Source: Streptomyces sp. NBC_00178 (GTDB lineage Bacteria; Actinomycetota; Actinomycetes; Streptomycetales; Streptomycetaceae). Taken from it: a DNA stretch of 64,000 nucleotides. Made by a program: the position numbers and the translations under genes. The DNA is taken from the NCBI RefSeq assembly GCF_036206005.1, contig NZ_CP108143.1, positions 1,426,001 to 1,490,000 of the forward strand, given 5' to 3'. Under the pieces are notes generated by a model. It ran no database searches. It had not been told where the DNA came from and worked only from the letters and a program-made list of their open reading frames with translations. This document shows positions 1 to 7,360 of this stretch, piece by piece; position 1 is the first letter of the stretch, and every line of letters begins with the position of its first letter.

Positions 1-1
1 C

Positions 2-205
2 GCCGCCCGGTACGCGGCGGTCCGGGCGACCGTCAACGACCTGCTGGACTGCATACCCCTGCTCGTGCGGAACCTGGAGCACTCGCAGGCCCAGCACACG
101 GCCCTCGTCGAGGCGGTGCTCGACGGCGACGAGGAGGCGGCCCGCGCCGTGACGCGCGAGCACTGCGCCGGGACGGCCGCGCTGCTCAGGGGTTTCCTGG
201 CTTGA
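2..205 (+). CDS. GntR/FadR-family transcriptional regulator, C-terminal fragment (5' end outside window)
   Basis: Sixty-seven residues of a reading frame that enters from the left edge and stops with TGA. The fragment is helical and ends with the pattern H-x2-L-V-E-A-V-L-x-G-D-x-E-x-A-x3-V-x3-H. This is typical of the last helices of the FCD ligand-binding domain of FadR-type GntR regulators, where one histidine is often a metal ligand. The N-terminal winged helix is not in the window, so the operator and effector cannot be inferred. A different all-helical regulator is possible but less likely. Confidence 0.6.
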   Translation, partial: AARYAAVRATVNDLLDCIPLLVRNLEHSQAQHTALVEAVLDGDEEAARAVTREHCAGTAALLRGFLA

Positions 206-317
206 TCCCGCTCTTCCGGATCACCGCTCTTGCGCGGCGGCCCGCCACGAACAAAGGTGTGTCGCGACACCATTGCACCGGGCCGGCCCGCAGACCGGCC
301 ACCGGAGGGACCGCACC

Positions 318-1046
318 ATGCACGAACCGCTGATCGGCGTGACGACCTATCTGGAGCCGGCGGCTCGCTGGGGCGTCTGGGAACTACCGGCGGCGGTGCT
401 CCCCTCCGCGTATCCGAGGCTGGTGCAGCGCTCCGGCGGCCTGGCCGCGCTGCTGCCGCCGGACGCCCCGGAGCGTGCCGCGGACGTCGTGGCCCGTCTG
501 GACGGACTGGTCATCGCGGGCGGTGCGGACGTCGACCCCGGGCTGTACGGCGCCGAACGCGACTTCCGGACGGGCCCGCCCGCGCACGAGCGGGACTCCT
601 GGGAGGTCGCCCTGCTGCGCGCGGCGAGGGCCGCGGGCACTCCGGTGCTGGGCATCTGCCGGGGCATGCAGCTGCTGAACGTGGCATTGGGCGGCACGCT
701 GACCCAGCATCTGGACGGCCACGCGGGCCCGTTCGGCAAGGCGGGGGTCCTCGGCGAGCACACGGTGACCCCGGTGCCCGGGACGCTGTACGCCTCGCTG
801 GTCCCCGAGGAGGCCTCCGTGCCGACGTACCACCACCAAGCCGTCGAACGTCTCGCGCCGGGCCTGGTGGTCTGCGCCCACGCGGCGGACGGCACGGTGG
901 AGGCGGTCGAGCTGCCGGGCGACCAGTGGGTGCTGGGCGTGCAGTGGCACCCGGAGATGGGCGACGACCTGCGGATCATGCGGGCCCTGGTGGAGGCGGC
1001 CCGCGCGGCCTCGGGAGCGGCGCTGTCCTTGGCGGAGCGGGCCTGA
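318..1046 (+). CDS. Gamma-glutamyl-gamma-aminobutyrate hydrolase family (peptidase C26, PuuD-like)
   Basis: A 242-residue class I glutamine-amidotransferase-like hydrolase. The nucleophile elbow GICRGMQ places the catalytic cysteine at about residue 114. The His-Glu pair sits in GVQWHPE at about residues 211 and 213, so the triad is complete. Family members cleave gamma-glutamyl bonds, for example gamma-glutamyl-GABA in putrescine degradation or gamma-glutamylated polyamine/ethanolamine intermediates. The ATG at 318 is preferred over an in-frame upstream ATG at 273 because GGAGGG lies 9 nt before it and the family begins with the I-G-V-T strand. A FadR-type regulator ends 112 bp upstream on the same strand and may control it. 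The exact substrate is not determinable here. Confidence 0.85.
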   Translation: MHEPLIGVTTYLEPAARWGVWELPAAVLPSAYPRLVQRSGGLAALLPPDAPERAADVVARLDGLVIAGGADVDPGLYGAERDFRTGPPAHERDSWEVALLRAARAAGTPVLGICRGMQLLNVALGGTLTQHLDGHAGPFGKAGVLGEHTVTPVPGTLYASLVPEEASVPTYHHQAVERLAPGLVVCAHAADGTVEAVELPGDQWVLGVQWHPEMGDDLRIMRALVEAARAASGAALSLAERA

Positions 1047-1094
1047 CACGACCGCGCGGCAGCGACGGTCGGTGTGTCCCCGCCCCGCGCAGGT

Positions 1095-2093
1095 TCAGCC
1101 GCGCGCGGGCCCCGAGGGGTGGGCGGTCAGGGAGAGCAGGTCCCGGGCCGGGCCGGTGGGCCGGTGCCCGGCGGGCCAGACCGCGCGCAGTTGCCGGCGC
1201 AGGCGCACCCCCGCGACGGGGATCTCGACCAGGCGCCTGGCCGCCAGTTCCTCGTCGAGCGCGAGTTCGCTCAGTACACAGGGGCCGGCCCCGCTCTCGG
1301 CGGCCCCCTTGACGGCCGTGGTGGAGGAGAGCTCCAGCAGGGGCCGCGCGAGACCGCCGTGCACGGCGAGCGCCGCGTCCAGCACCTGCCGGGTCCCCGA
1401 ACCGGGTTCACGCAGGATCAGCGGGGTCGCGGCGAGCTCCCGGGGAGTCAGCTGGGTGCGCCGGCGGGCCCAGGGATGCGGCGGGGCGACCACCACGACG
1501 AGGCGGTCGTGCGCGATGACGGTCCCGTCGAGCCCTTCGGGTACGGACAGGCCTTCGACGAAGCCGAGGTCGGCCTCCCCCGCGAGCAGTCGCTGCGCCA
1601 CGGCGGCGGAGTTCCCGGCGAGGAGGGACACGGCCGTTTCGGGCCGCCCGGCCCGCAGCGCGATCAGCCACCCGGGCATCAGGTATTCGGCGATGGTCAT
1701 GCTGGCGGCGACCCGCAGCCGGGAGTCCCGCCGGTCGCGCAGCGCCTGCGCGCCCGCGTCGAAGGCCTCCGCCGCATCGACGACCCGGCGCGCCCAGTCG
1801 GTGACGAGGGCTCCGGCGTCGGTCAGCCGCGAGCCGCGCGGCGAGCGGTCCAGAAGGGCGACGCCGAGCTGTCGTTCCATGGACCGGATGCGGCTCGACG
1901 CCGCGGGCTGGGTGATCCCCACCGCACGCGCGGCGCCGCCGAGGCTGCCGTGCCGGGCGACCGCGAGCAGCAGGACCATGGCGCCCAGGTCGGGCACCCG
2001 GTGCCACAGCCCGGGTGCGGCACCGGCTCCGGGCGTGGGAGGGCAGTGGGCGGGAGGCACCGGGGCGCCGGCGGGAGGGACCGAGGGGGACAT
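1095..2093 (-). CDS. LysR-family transcriptional regulator
   Basis: 332 residues. A winged-helix N-terminus with the LysR signature (GSLGGAARAVGITQPAAS, about residues 50-67) is followed by a periplasmic-binding-protein-like effector domain to the C-terminus. The assigned ATG gives about 36 residues before the helix-turn-helix, longer than usual, so a start further in is possible. The gene is divergent from a TDT-family exporter with only 70 bp between them. This is the classic LysR arrangement, in which the regulator represses itself and activates the neighbour in the presence of an effector. Palindromic candidate operators lie in the gap. Confidence 0.88.
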   Translation of the reverse strand: MSPSVPPAGAPVPPAHCPPTPGAGAAPGLWHRVPDLGAMVLLLAVARHGSLGGAARAVGITQPAASSRIRSMERQLGVALLDRSPRGSRLTDAGALVTDWARRVVDAAEAFDAGAQALRDRRDSRLRVAASMTIAEYLMPGWLIALRAGRPETAVSLLAGNSAAVAQRLLAGEADLGFVEGLSVPEGLDGTVIAHDRLVVVVAPPHPWARRRTQLTPRELAATPLILREPGSGTRQVLDAALAVHGGLARPLLELSSTTAVKGAAESGAGPCVLSELALDEELAARRLVEIPVAGVRLRRQLRAVWPAGHRPTGPARDLLSLTAHPSGPARG

Positions 2094-2115
2094 AAATACA
2101 GCTTATGACCTCATA
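2092..2115. promoter_or_regulatory. Candidate LysR operator in the divergent LysR/TDT gap
   Basis: Two overlapping AT-rich dyads stand out in otherwise GC-rich DNA: ATAA-N7-TTAT (2092-2106, fitting the T-N11-A LysR pattern) and TATGA-CC-TCATA (2104-2115, a perfect 5-2-5 inverted repeat). The first overlaps the assigned LysR start codon, which fits autorepression or means that the true LysR start is downstream. Assignment is by position and symmetry only. Confidence 0.45.
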
Positions 2116-2163
2116 GGTCCGGACTCCCTGGTGACCCGTGGCCCGCCCGCCGAACATGGTGGC

Positions 2164-3342
2164 ATGGCCATCGATCCGCGGACCCAGGCGCCGCACACCC
2201 CGCCCGACAGCGTCGTCGGCGCGAGCCCCGGCACGACCTCCCGGCGGCTCCCCTCCCTGCGGCACCTGGGCCCGAACTGGTACGCGACGGTCATGGGCAC
2301 GGCGATCGTCGCCACGGCCGGGGCGGCGCTGCCCGTCCACGTGCCGGGGCTGCGCGGCCTCTGCGTCGCGGTGTGGGCCGTATCCGCGGCGCTGCTCGTC
2401 GCGGTGCTCGCGGCCCGCGCGGGCCACTGGGTCCACCACCGGGACCGGGCGCGGGAGCACCTCCTGGACCCCGCGGTGGCACCCTTCCACGGCTGCATGC
2501 CCATGGCGCTGCTCGCCGTCGGCGCCGGGACCCTCTCCGTGGGGCGGGACGCCGTCGGGCACACGGCCGCCGTCGCCGTGGACGCCGTGCTGTTCACCGC
2601 GGGCACGGCCGTGGGCCTGGCGGGCGCCGTCGTCATCCCGTACCTGATGGTTGTACGCCACCGTCCGCGGCCGGGCAGTGCGTCGCCGGTGTGGCTGCTG
2701 CCGCTGGTGGCGCCCATGGTCTCGGCCGCGACCGGCCCCCTGCTGGTGCCCGAACTGCCGCCCGGCCAGGGACGGGAGGCGCTGCTGCTGGCCTGCTACG
2801 CGATGTTCGGGCTGTCGCTGCTGGCGACCCTGGTGGTCCTGCCGCTGGTCTTCGCGCGGCTGGTCCACGAGGGCCCGCTGCCGCTCGCGCTGACCCCGAC
2901 GCTCCTCCTCGTGCTCGGGCCCCTGGGACAGTCCACGACCGCCGTCAACCAGCTCGCCGACGTGGCGCCCCGGGCGATCGGGGCGCCGTACGCCCCCGCC
3001 TTCGGCGCGTTCGCGGTGCTGTACGGGGTCCCGGTGATGGGCTTCGCCCTGCTGTGGCTCGCCCTGTCCGGCGCGATGGTCGTCCGGGCGATGCGCCGCG
3101 GGATGGGGTTCACGATGACGTGGTGGGGGTTCACCTTCCCGGTCGGCACCTGCGTCACCGGCGCCGCGGGGCTGGCCCGGCACACCGGGCTGACCGGCTT
3201 CACCTGGCTGGCCGTGGCGCTCTACCTGCTCCTGGTCACGGCCTGGGCCTACGCCGGTGCGCGCACCCTGGGCGGACTGCTCAGCGGAGCGCTGCTCGCA
3301 GCGCCCCGGCCGCCTCGGTCAGTGACGGTCCGTACCACGTGA
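2164..3342 (+). CDS. TDT-family transporter (TehA/SSU1/Mae1-like)
   Basis: A 392-residue integral membrane protein with about ten hydrophobic segments. It starts its membrane core with LGPNWYATVMGTA, the motif that marks the tellurite-resistance/dicarboxylate transporter family (TehA, SLAC1, Mae1, SSU1). Family members are anion channels or exporters for sulfite, C4-dicarboxylates or chloride. The H-x2-C-M-P segment and the LGPLGQ-type segment are also typical. The ATG at 2164 follows the divergent LysR operator region. Its 3' end overlaps the convergent metal-receptor gene by 62 bp. Sulfite efflux is one possibility given the LysR partner, but the substrate is inferred only. Confidence 0.85.
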   Translation: MAIDPRTQAPHTPPDSVVGASPGTTSRRLPSLRHLGPNWYATVMGTAIVATAGAALPVHVPGLRGLCVAVWAVSAALLVAVLAARAGHWVHHRDRAREHLLDPAVAPFHGCMPMALLAVGAGTLSVGRDAVGHTAAVAVDAVLFTAGTAVGLAGAVVIPYLMVVRHRPRPGSASPVWLLPLVAPMVSAATGPLLVPELPPGQGREALLLACYAMFGLSLLATLVVLPLVFARLVHEGPLPLALTPTLLLVLGPLGQSTTAVNQLADVAPRAIGAPYAPAFGAFAVLYGVPVMGFALLWLALSGAMVVRAMRRGMGFTMTWWGFTFPVGTCVTGAAGLARHTGLTGFTWLAVALYLLLVTAWAYAGARTLGGLLSGALLAAPRPPRSVTVRTT

Positions 3343-3985
3343 GGTGCCGTCCGTCGACGAGTACGGCCCGGAGGCCGGGGAAGGCCTCGGGCCCGTCCGC
3401 GGCGGTGAAGCGGTAGGGCTCGTCGGGGAGCACGACCAGCTCGGCCCCGGAGGCGTTCAGCTCGTCCTGCGGGACGCGGGGGTAGCGCTCGGCGTGACCG
3501 GCGTACACGTTCCGCACCCCCAGGCGGGCCAGCAGGTCCCCCGCGAAGGTGTCCCGGCCCAGCACCATCCAGGGCTTCCGCCAGACCGGGACGATCGCGG
3601 GGCGGGCGACGAGGGCGGGAGGCAGGGCGGCCCAGGCCGCCCGGGCTTCGCCCAGCCAGCCGGGCTCCGGCAGGGCGCACGCCGCGAGGACCCGTCCCAG
3701 CTCGGCGAAGGCCTGCTCCAGGGTGCGGACCTCGGTGACCAGGACGTTCCGGCCCGCCGCCCGGAGGGCGTCCAGGTCGGCAGGCCGGTTCTCCTCCTCG
3801 TTCGCGATGACGAGGTCGGGACGCAGGGCGGCGACGGCCGCGATGTCGGGGTTCTTCGTGCCCCCGATCCGCGCGGCGGCCAGTCCGGCGGGGTGCGTGC
3901 ACCAGTCGGTGACGCCGACGAGCAGCCCGGGGGCGGTGACGGCCACCGCCTCGGTGAGCGACGGGACGAGCGAGACGACACGCAT
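3281..3985 (-). CDS. Helical-backbone metal receptor / BtuF-like substrate-binding domain protein, no signal peptide
   Basis: A 234-residue protein beginning directly with R-V-V-S-L-V-P-S-L-T-E, the first strand of the periplasmic cobalamin/siderophore-binding fold (BtuF, FhuD class). The downstream block LRPDLVIANEEEN is the second family hallmark. There is no signal peptide or lipobox, so as annotated it would be cytoplasmic. Small cytoplasmic members of this family exist without an attached ABC permease. It follows the cupin regulator by 10 bp and is probably co-transcribed with it. The ligand could be a corrinoid or a metal complex, and function as a sensor or scavenger is speculative. 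Confidence 0.75.
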   Translation of the reverse strand: MRVVSLVPSLTEAVAVTAPGLLVGVTDWCTHPAGLAAARIGGTKNPDIAAVAALRPDLVIANEEENRPADLDALRAAGRNVLVTEVRTLEQAFAELGRVLAACALPEPGWLGEARAAWAALPPALVARPAIVPVWRKPWMVLGRDTFAGDLLARLGVRNVYAGHAERYPRVPQDELNASGAELVVLPDEPYRFTAADGPEAFPGLRAVLVDGRHLTWYGPSLTEAAGALRAALR

Positions 3986-3995
3986 GCCCGCCCCG

Positions 3996-4541
3996 TCAGC
4001 GCCGCGCGTCGTACGTCGCGTCGATGTGCTCGGCGACGGAGACGACCAGCAGCCGGGTTCCGGGGCCGGCCGCCCGCCAGCGGTGGCGGACCCCGCCCGA
4101 GAGGAAGAGGCTGTCGCCCCGGCCGAGCCGGTGCGCCCTGCCCTCCGCCTCGACCTCGACGGCGCCCTCCACGACGTACATCACCTCGTCGTTCCGGTGC
4201 TGGAACTCGCGGCCCAGGTCGTGTTCGCCGGTGAACTCCAGGGCGCTGAGCTGATGGCGGCCGTGCACCAGGCGCCGCACACCGTCCTCGTCGTCCGCCC
4301 GCACGACCTCCACGGCGCGCGCCGAGTCCGCCGCAGCCCTCAGCCGCTCGGTCGTCGTCTCCAGCGCCTCCGCCACCCGGTCCAGCGACCGCGGGCTCGG
4401 TCTGGCGCGCTCGTTCTCGATCTGGCTGAGGAACGGCACGGACAGGCCGCTGCGCCCGGCCACCGCGGCCAGGGTGAGTCCGAGGGTCCTGCGGCGTCGG
4501 CGAACCGCGGCACCCACTCGAAGGGCTTCCTTGTCGTCCAT
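3996..4541 (-). CDS. XRE-family regulator with C-terminal cupin domain
   Basis: 181 residues. The N-terminal lambda-repressor-type helix-turn-helix (about residues 8-65, with GLTLAAVAGRSGLSVPFLSQIENERARPS-type spacing) is fused to a cupin_2 barrel (about residues 100-175, containing HDLGREFQHRNDEVMYVVEG and the metal-site-like G-D-S-L-F-L-S-G-G-V-x-H-R-W). This architecture is typical of small-molecule-responsive repressors such as PuuR. It is first in a probable two-gene operon with the BtuF-like protein downstream. The effector is unknown. Confidence 0.85.
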   Translation of the reverse strand: MDDKEALRVGAAVRRRRRTLGLTLAAVAGRSGLSVPFLSQIENERARPSPRSLDRVAEALETTTERLRAAADSARAVEVVRADDEDGVRRLVHGRHQLSALEFTGEHDLGREFQHRNDEVMYVVEGAVEVEAEGRAHRLGRGDSLFLSGGVRHRWRAAGPGTRLLVVSVAEHIDATYDARR

Positions 4542-4670
4542 GTCCGGCTCCCTCCCCGGTCCACCATCCTCCCGGTTGCCAGCACCCTACGCATGTCGTT
4601 CGCACGACGGAGGGGAAGCCGGCCAACCCGGACGGACGGGAAACCTTCGGGGACTCCCTCCGACCAGCCT

Positions 4671-4711
4671 GAAGGGGACGGCCCGGGTTCGCTACCCGGG
4701 CCGTCCCCTTC
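4671..4711. terminator. Strong hairpin terminator after the betaine transporter operon
   Basis: A perfect 17-bp inverted repeat (arms 4671-4687 and 4695-4711) with a 7-nt loop, 28 bp past the stop codon of the minus-strand permease gene. It would end that operon and insulate it from the cupin regulator gene. Confidence 0.8.
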
Positions 4712-4738
4712 GTCATCACATGCCCTGTACCGGGAGGG

Positions 4739-7360
4739 TCAGCTGACGGGTGCCAGCTTCGCCACGACGTCCGGGTTGGCGTCCATCCAGCGGCGGGCGG
4801 ACTCCTTCTCCTTGCCGGCGCCGCCCTTCTGGAGCTCCACCTCGAGCGAGGCCAGCTGCGCCTCGCCGAGCTTGAAGTCCTTCAGCCAGCCGGTCAGCTC
4901 CGGGAAGTCCTTCGCGAAGTCCTTCTTGGCGACCGTGTGGATCTGCTCGCCCTTGCCCCAGGCGCCCTTCGGGTCCTTGAGCTTCTTCAGGTCGTGCTTG
5001 CCGTAGGCCCAGTGCGGCGACCACAGGGTCACCACGACCGGCTCCTTCTTCTTGATCGACCGGTTCAGCTCGGCGAGCATCGAGGAGGTGCTGGAGGAGA
5101 CGACCTTGTACTCACCTTCGAGGCCGTACTCCTTGAGCACCTTCTTGTTCAGGGTGCCCATCATCCCGGCACTCGACTCGATCCCGATGATCTTGCCGTC
5201 GAACTTCTTGCCCTGGCCCTTGAGGTCGTCGAGCGAGTCGATGCCCTTGACGTACGAGGGAACGGACAGCTCCAGCGACGTCGGCCCGTACCAGGAACCG
5301 AGGTCCGTCAGGTCGTCCTTGTACCGGTCCCAGTAGTCCTTGTGCGTCGTCGGCAGCCAGGAGTCGAACTGGACGTCCAGCTGGCCCTGCGCGAGGCCCG
5401 TGTACAGCGGGCCCGGGTCGAGCTGCTTGACCGTGGTCCTGTAGCCCCGGTCCTCCAGCATGTTCTGCCACAGGTAGGTGGTGGCGATGGCCTCGTCCCA
5501 CGGGAAGTACCCCATGTCGACGGTCTTGCCCGCGTCCTTGCCCTGCTGCGTGCCGCCGCCCGGGACCGGTGCGAGCTTGTCGACGAGGCCGGGGTTCTTC
5601 TTCAGCCAGGCGCGGACGCCGTCCTGCTCCTGGCCTTGACCGGCGTTCTGGATCTCGTTCTCGAGACTCGTGAGCTGCTTCTCGGTGAGCTTGAAGTCCT
5701 TGAGCCACTTGGCGACGGTGGGCGACTTCTTCGCGAAGCCCTTGTGCGCGACGGTGTGGATCTGCTCGCCCTTGCCCCAGGCGCCCTTCGGGTCCTTGAG
5801 CTTCTTCAGGTCGTGCTTGCCGTAGGCCCAGTGCGGCGACCACAGGGTCACCACGACCGGCTCCTTCTTCTTGATCGACCGGTTCAGCTCGGCGAGCATC
5901 GAGGAGGTGCTGGAGGAGACGACCTTGTACTCACCTTCGAGGCCGTACTCCTTGAGCACCTTCTTGTTCAGGGTGCCCATCATCCCGGCACTCGACTCGA
6001 TCCCGATGATCTTGCCGTCGAACTTCTTGCCCTGGCCCTTGAGGTCGTCGAGCGAGTCGATGCCCTTGACGTACGAGGGAACGGACAGCTCCAGCGACGT
6101 CGGCCCGTACCAGGAACCGAGGTCGTCCAGCTGGTCGCTGTACTTGTCCCAGTAGTCCTTGTGCGTGGTCGGCAGCCAGGAGTCCGTCTGGAAGTCGACG
6201 TCGCCGCGGGCGACACCGGAGTAGAGCGGCCCGGCGTCGAGCTGGGTCATCCCGGTCTCGAAGCCGCGCTGTTCCAGGATCTCCTTCCACAGGAAGGTGG
6301 AGGCGATGCCCTCGTCCCAGGGGATGTAGCCCATGTTGATCTTCTGGCCCTTGCCGACGTCCGCGCCACCGGCCTGAGCGCCCTTCGAGTCGCCGGAACC
6401 GGCGATGTTGAGGCCGCCCGCGACGAGCGCGAGGACCACGACACCGGTCATCGCGACGGCGGTACCCGGCTTGTAGTGCGCGAACCTCAGCCGCCGCGCA
6501 CCGGCGGCGGCCTTGGCCGCGGCGCGGCGGCCGAGCGGGGAGACCCGCTCGTTGAGCGCGCCGGTCATCCGGTCCAGGTACATGGCGAGGATGACGACCG
6601 CGATGCCGCTCTCGGCGGCGAGGCCGACCTGGAGCTGGGTGATCGCCGCGTAGACCTTCTCGCCGAGGCCGCCGGCGCCGGCCATGCCGCCGATGACGAC
6701 CATCGACAGGGCCAGCATGATGACCTGGTTGATCCCGGCCATGATCGTCGGCAGGGCGAGCGGCAGCTGCACCCGGGTGAGGGTGTGGTTGGGCGTGGTG
6801 CCGAAGGCCTCGGCGGCCTCGACCAGTTCGCCGTCGACCTGGCGGATGCCGAGCTCGGTCATCCGGACACCGGGCGGCATCGCGAAGACGATCGTGGCGA
6901 TGACACCGGGGGTGACGCCCACGCCGAAGAACATGACGCCGGGGATCAGGTAGACGAAGGCGGGCATCGTCTGCATGACGTCGAGCACCGGGCGCAGCGC
7001 GGCGCTGACCCTGCTGTTGCGGGCGGCCCAGATGCCGGTGGGCACCGCGATCACGATGGTGATGACGGCGGCTACGACGACCAGCGAGAGGGTGGCCATC
7101 GCCTCGTCCCAGAGGGCGAGGGAGTCGATGAGCACGAAGCCCGCGAAGGTGAGGACGGCGGGGACCGCACCGCGCAGCCAGAAGGCGATGACGGCGAAGA
7201 TGGCGGCCATGAGCAGCGGTTCGCCGCCGCTCAGCACGGCGTTGACGCCGTCGTACATGCCGCCGAGCACGGCCTTGATCGCGTCGAAGATCCAGGTGAG
7301 GTTCGACTGGAGCCAGTCGACCGCGTCCTCGACCCATGAACCGAAGGAGATCCTAGGCAC
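4739..7360 (-). CDS. opuABC: Glycine betaine/proline betaine ABC transporter: permease fused to two tandem substrate-binding domains
   Basis: 873 residues in three parts. Residues 1 to about 290 are a ProW/OpuAB-type permease with several membrane spans and the EAA loop (E-A-A-E-A-F-G-T-T). About 300-325 is one further membrane anchor. From about 340 to the end are two consecutive OpuAC/ProX-type binding domains, each starting G-Y-[IF]-P-W-D-E. Both keep the tryptophans expected for a betaine aromatic box (PWDE, DSWLPTTH, LWSPHW). Residues about 413-535 and 686-808 are identical, encoded by a 371-bp DNA repeat. OpuA-type fusions normally carry one binding domain per permease chain, so a homodimer here would present four. 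It overlaps the ATPase gene by 8 bp. Role: uptake of compatible solutes under osmotic stress. Confidence 0.93.
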   Translation of the reverse strand: MPRISFGSWVEDAVDWLQSNLTWIFDAIKAVLGGMYDGVNAVLSGGEPLLMAAIFAVIAFWLRGAVPAVLTFAGFVLIDSLALWDEAMATLSLVVVAAVITIVIAVPTGIWAARNSRVSAALRPVLDVMQTMPAFVYLIPGVMFFGVGVTPGVIATIVFAMPPGVRMTELGIRQVDGELVEAAEAFGTTPNHTLTRVQLPLALPTIMAGINQVIMLALSMVVIGGMAGAGGLGEKVYAAITQLQVGLAAESGIAVVILAMYLDRMTGALNERVSPLGRRAAAKAAAGARRLRFAHYKPGTAVAMTGVVVLALVAGGLNIAGSGDSKGAQAGGADVGKGQKINMGYIPWDEGIASTFLWKEILEQRGFETGMTQLDAGPLYSGVARGDVDFQTDSWLPTTHKDYWDKYSDQLDDLGSWYGPTSLELSVPSYVKGIDSLDDLKGQGKKFDGKIIGIESSAGMMGTLNKKVLKEYGLEGEYKVVSSSTSSMLAELNRSIKKKEPVVVTLWSPHWAYGKHDLKKLKDPKGAWGKGEQIHTVAHKGFAKKSPTVAKWLKDFKLTEKQLTSLENEIQNAGQGQEQDGVRAWLKKNPGLVDKLAPVPGGGTQQGKDAGKTVDMGYFPWDEAIATTYLWQNMLEDRGYRTTVKQLDPGPLYTGLAQGQLDVQFDSWLPTTHKDYWDRYKDDLTDLGSWYGPTSLELSVPSYVKGIDSLDDLKGQGKKFDGKIIGIESSAGMMGTLNKKVLKEYGLEGEYKVVSSSTSSMLAELNRSIKKKEPVVVTLWSPHWAYGKHDLKKLKDPKGAWGKGEQIHTVAKKDFAKDFPELTGWLKDFKLGEAQLASLEVELQKGGAGKEKESARRWMDANPDVVAKLAPVS
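4935..5305. repeat. Direct repeat copy A (371 bp) inside the betaine transporter gene
   Basis: This stretch reads identically to 5754-6124, 819 bp (273 codons) away in the same frame. Sequence immediately outside on both sides is clearly diverged between the two binding domains. The sharp edges suggest recent gene conversion within an older domain duplication. Confidence 0.9.
5754..6124. repeat. Direct repeat copy B (371 bp) inside the betaine transporter gene
   Basis: Partner of 4935-5305, in the first (membrane-proximal) binding domain. A repeat of this length is also a potential site of RecA-mediated deletion, which would drop one whole binding domain in frame (819 bp) and leave a single-domain OpuA. 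Confidence 0.9.

Noticed and set aside
4937..7339. An 800-codon open frame opposite the betaine transporter gene
   Set aside because: It has no recognisable domain, repeats only because the sense gene repeats, and the sense strand encodes a complete transporter.
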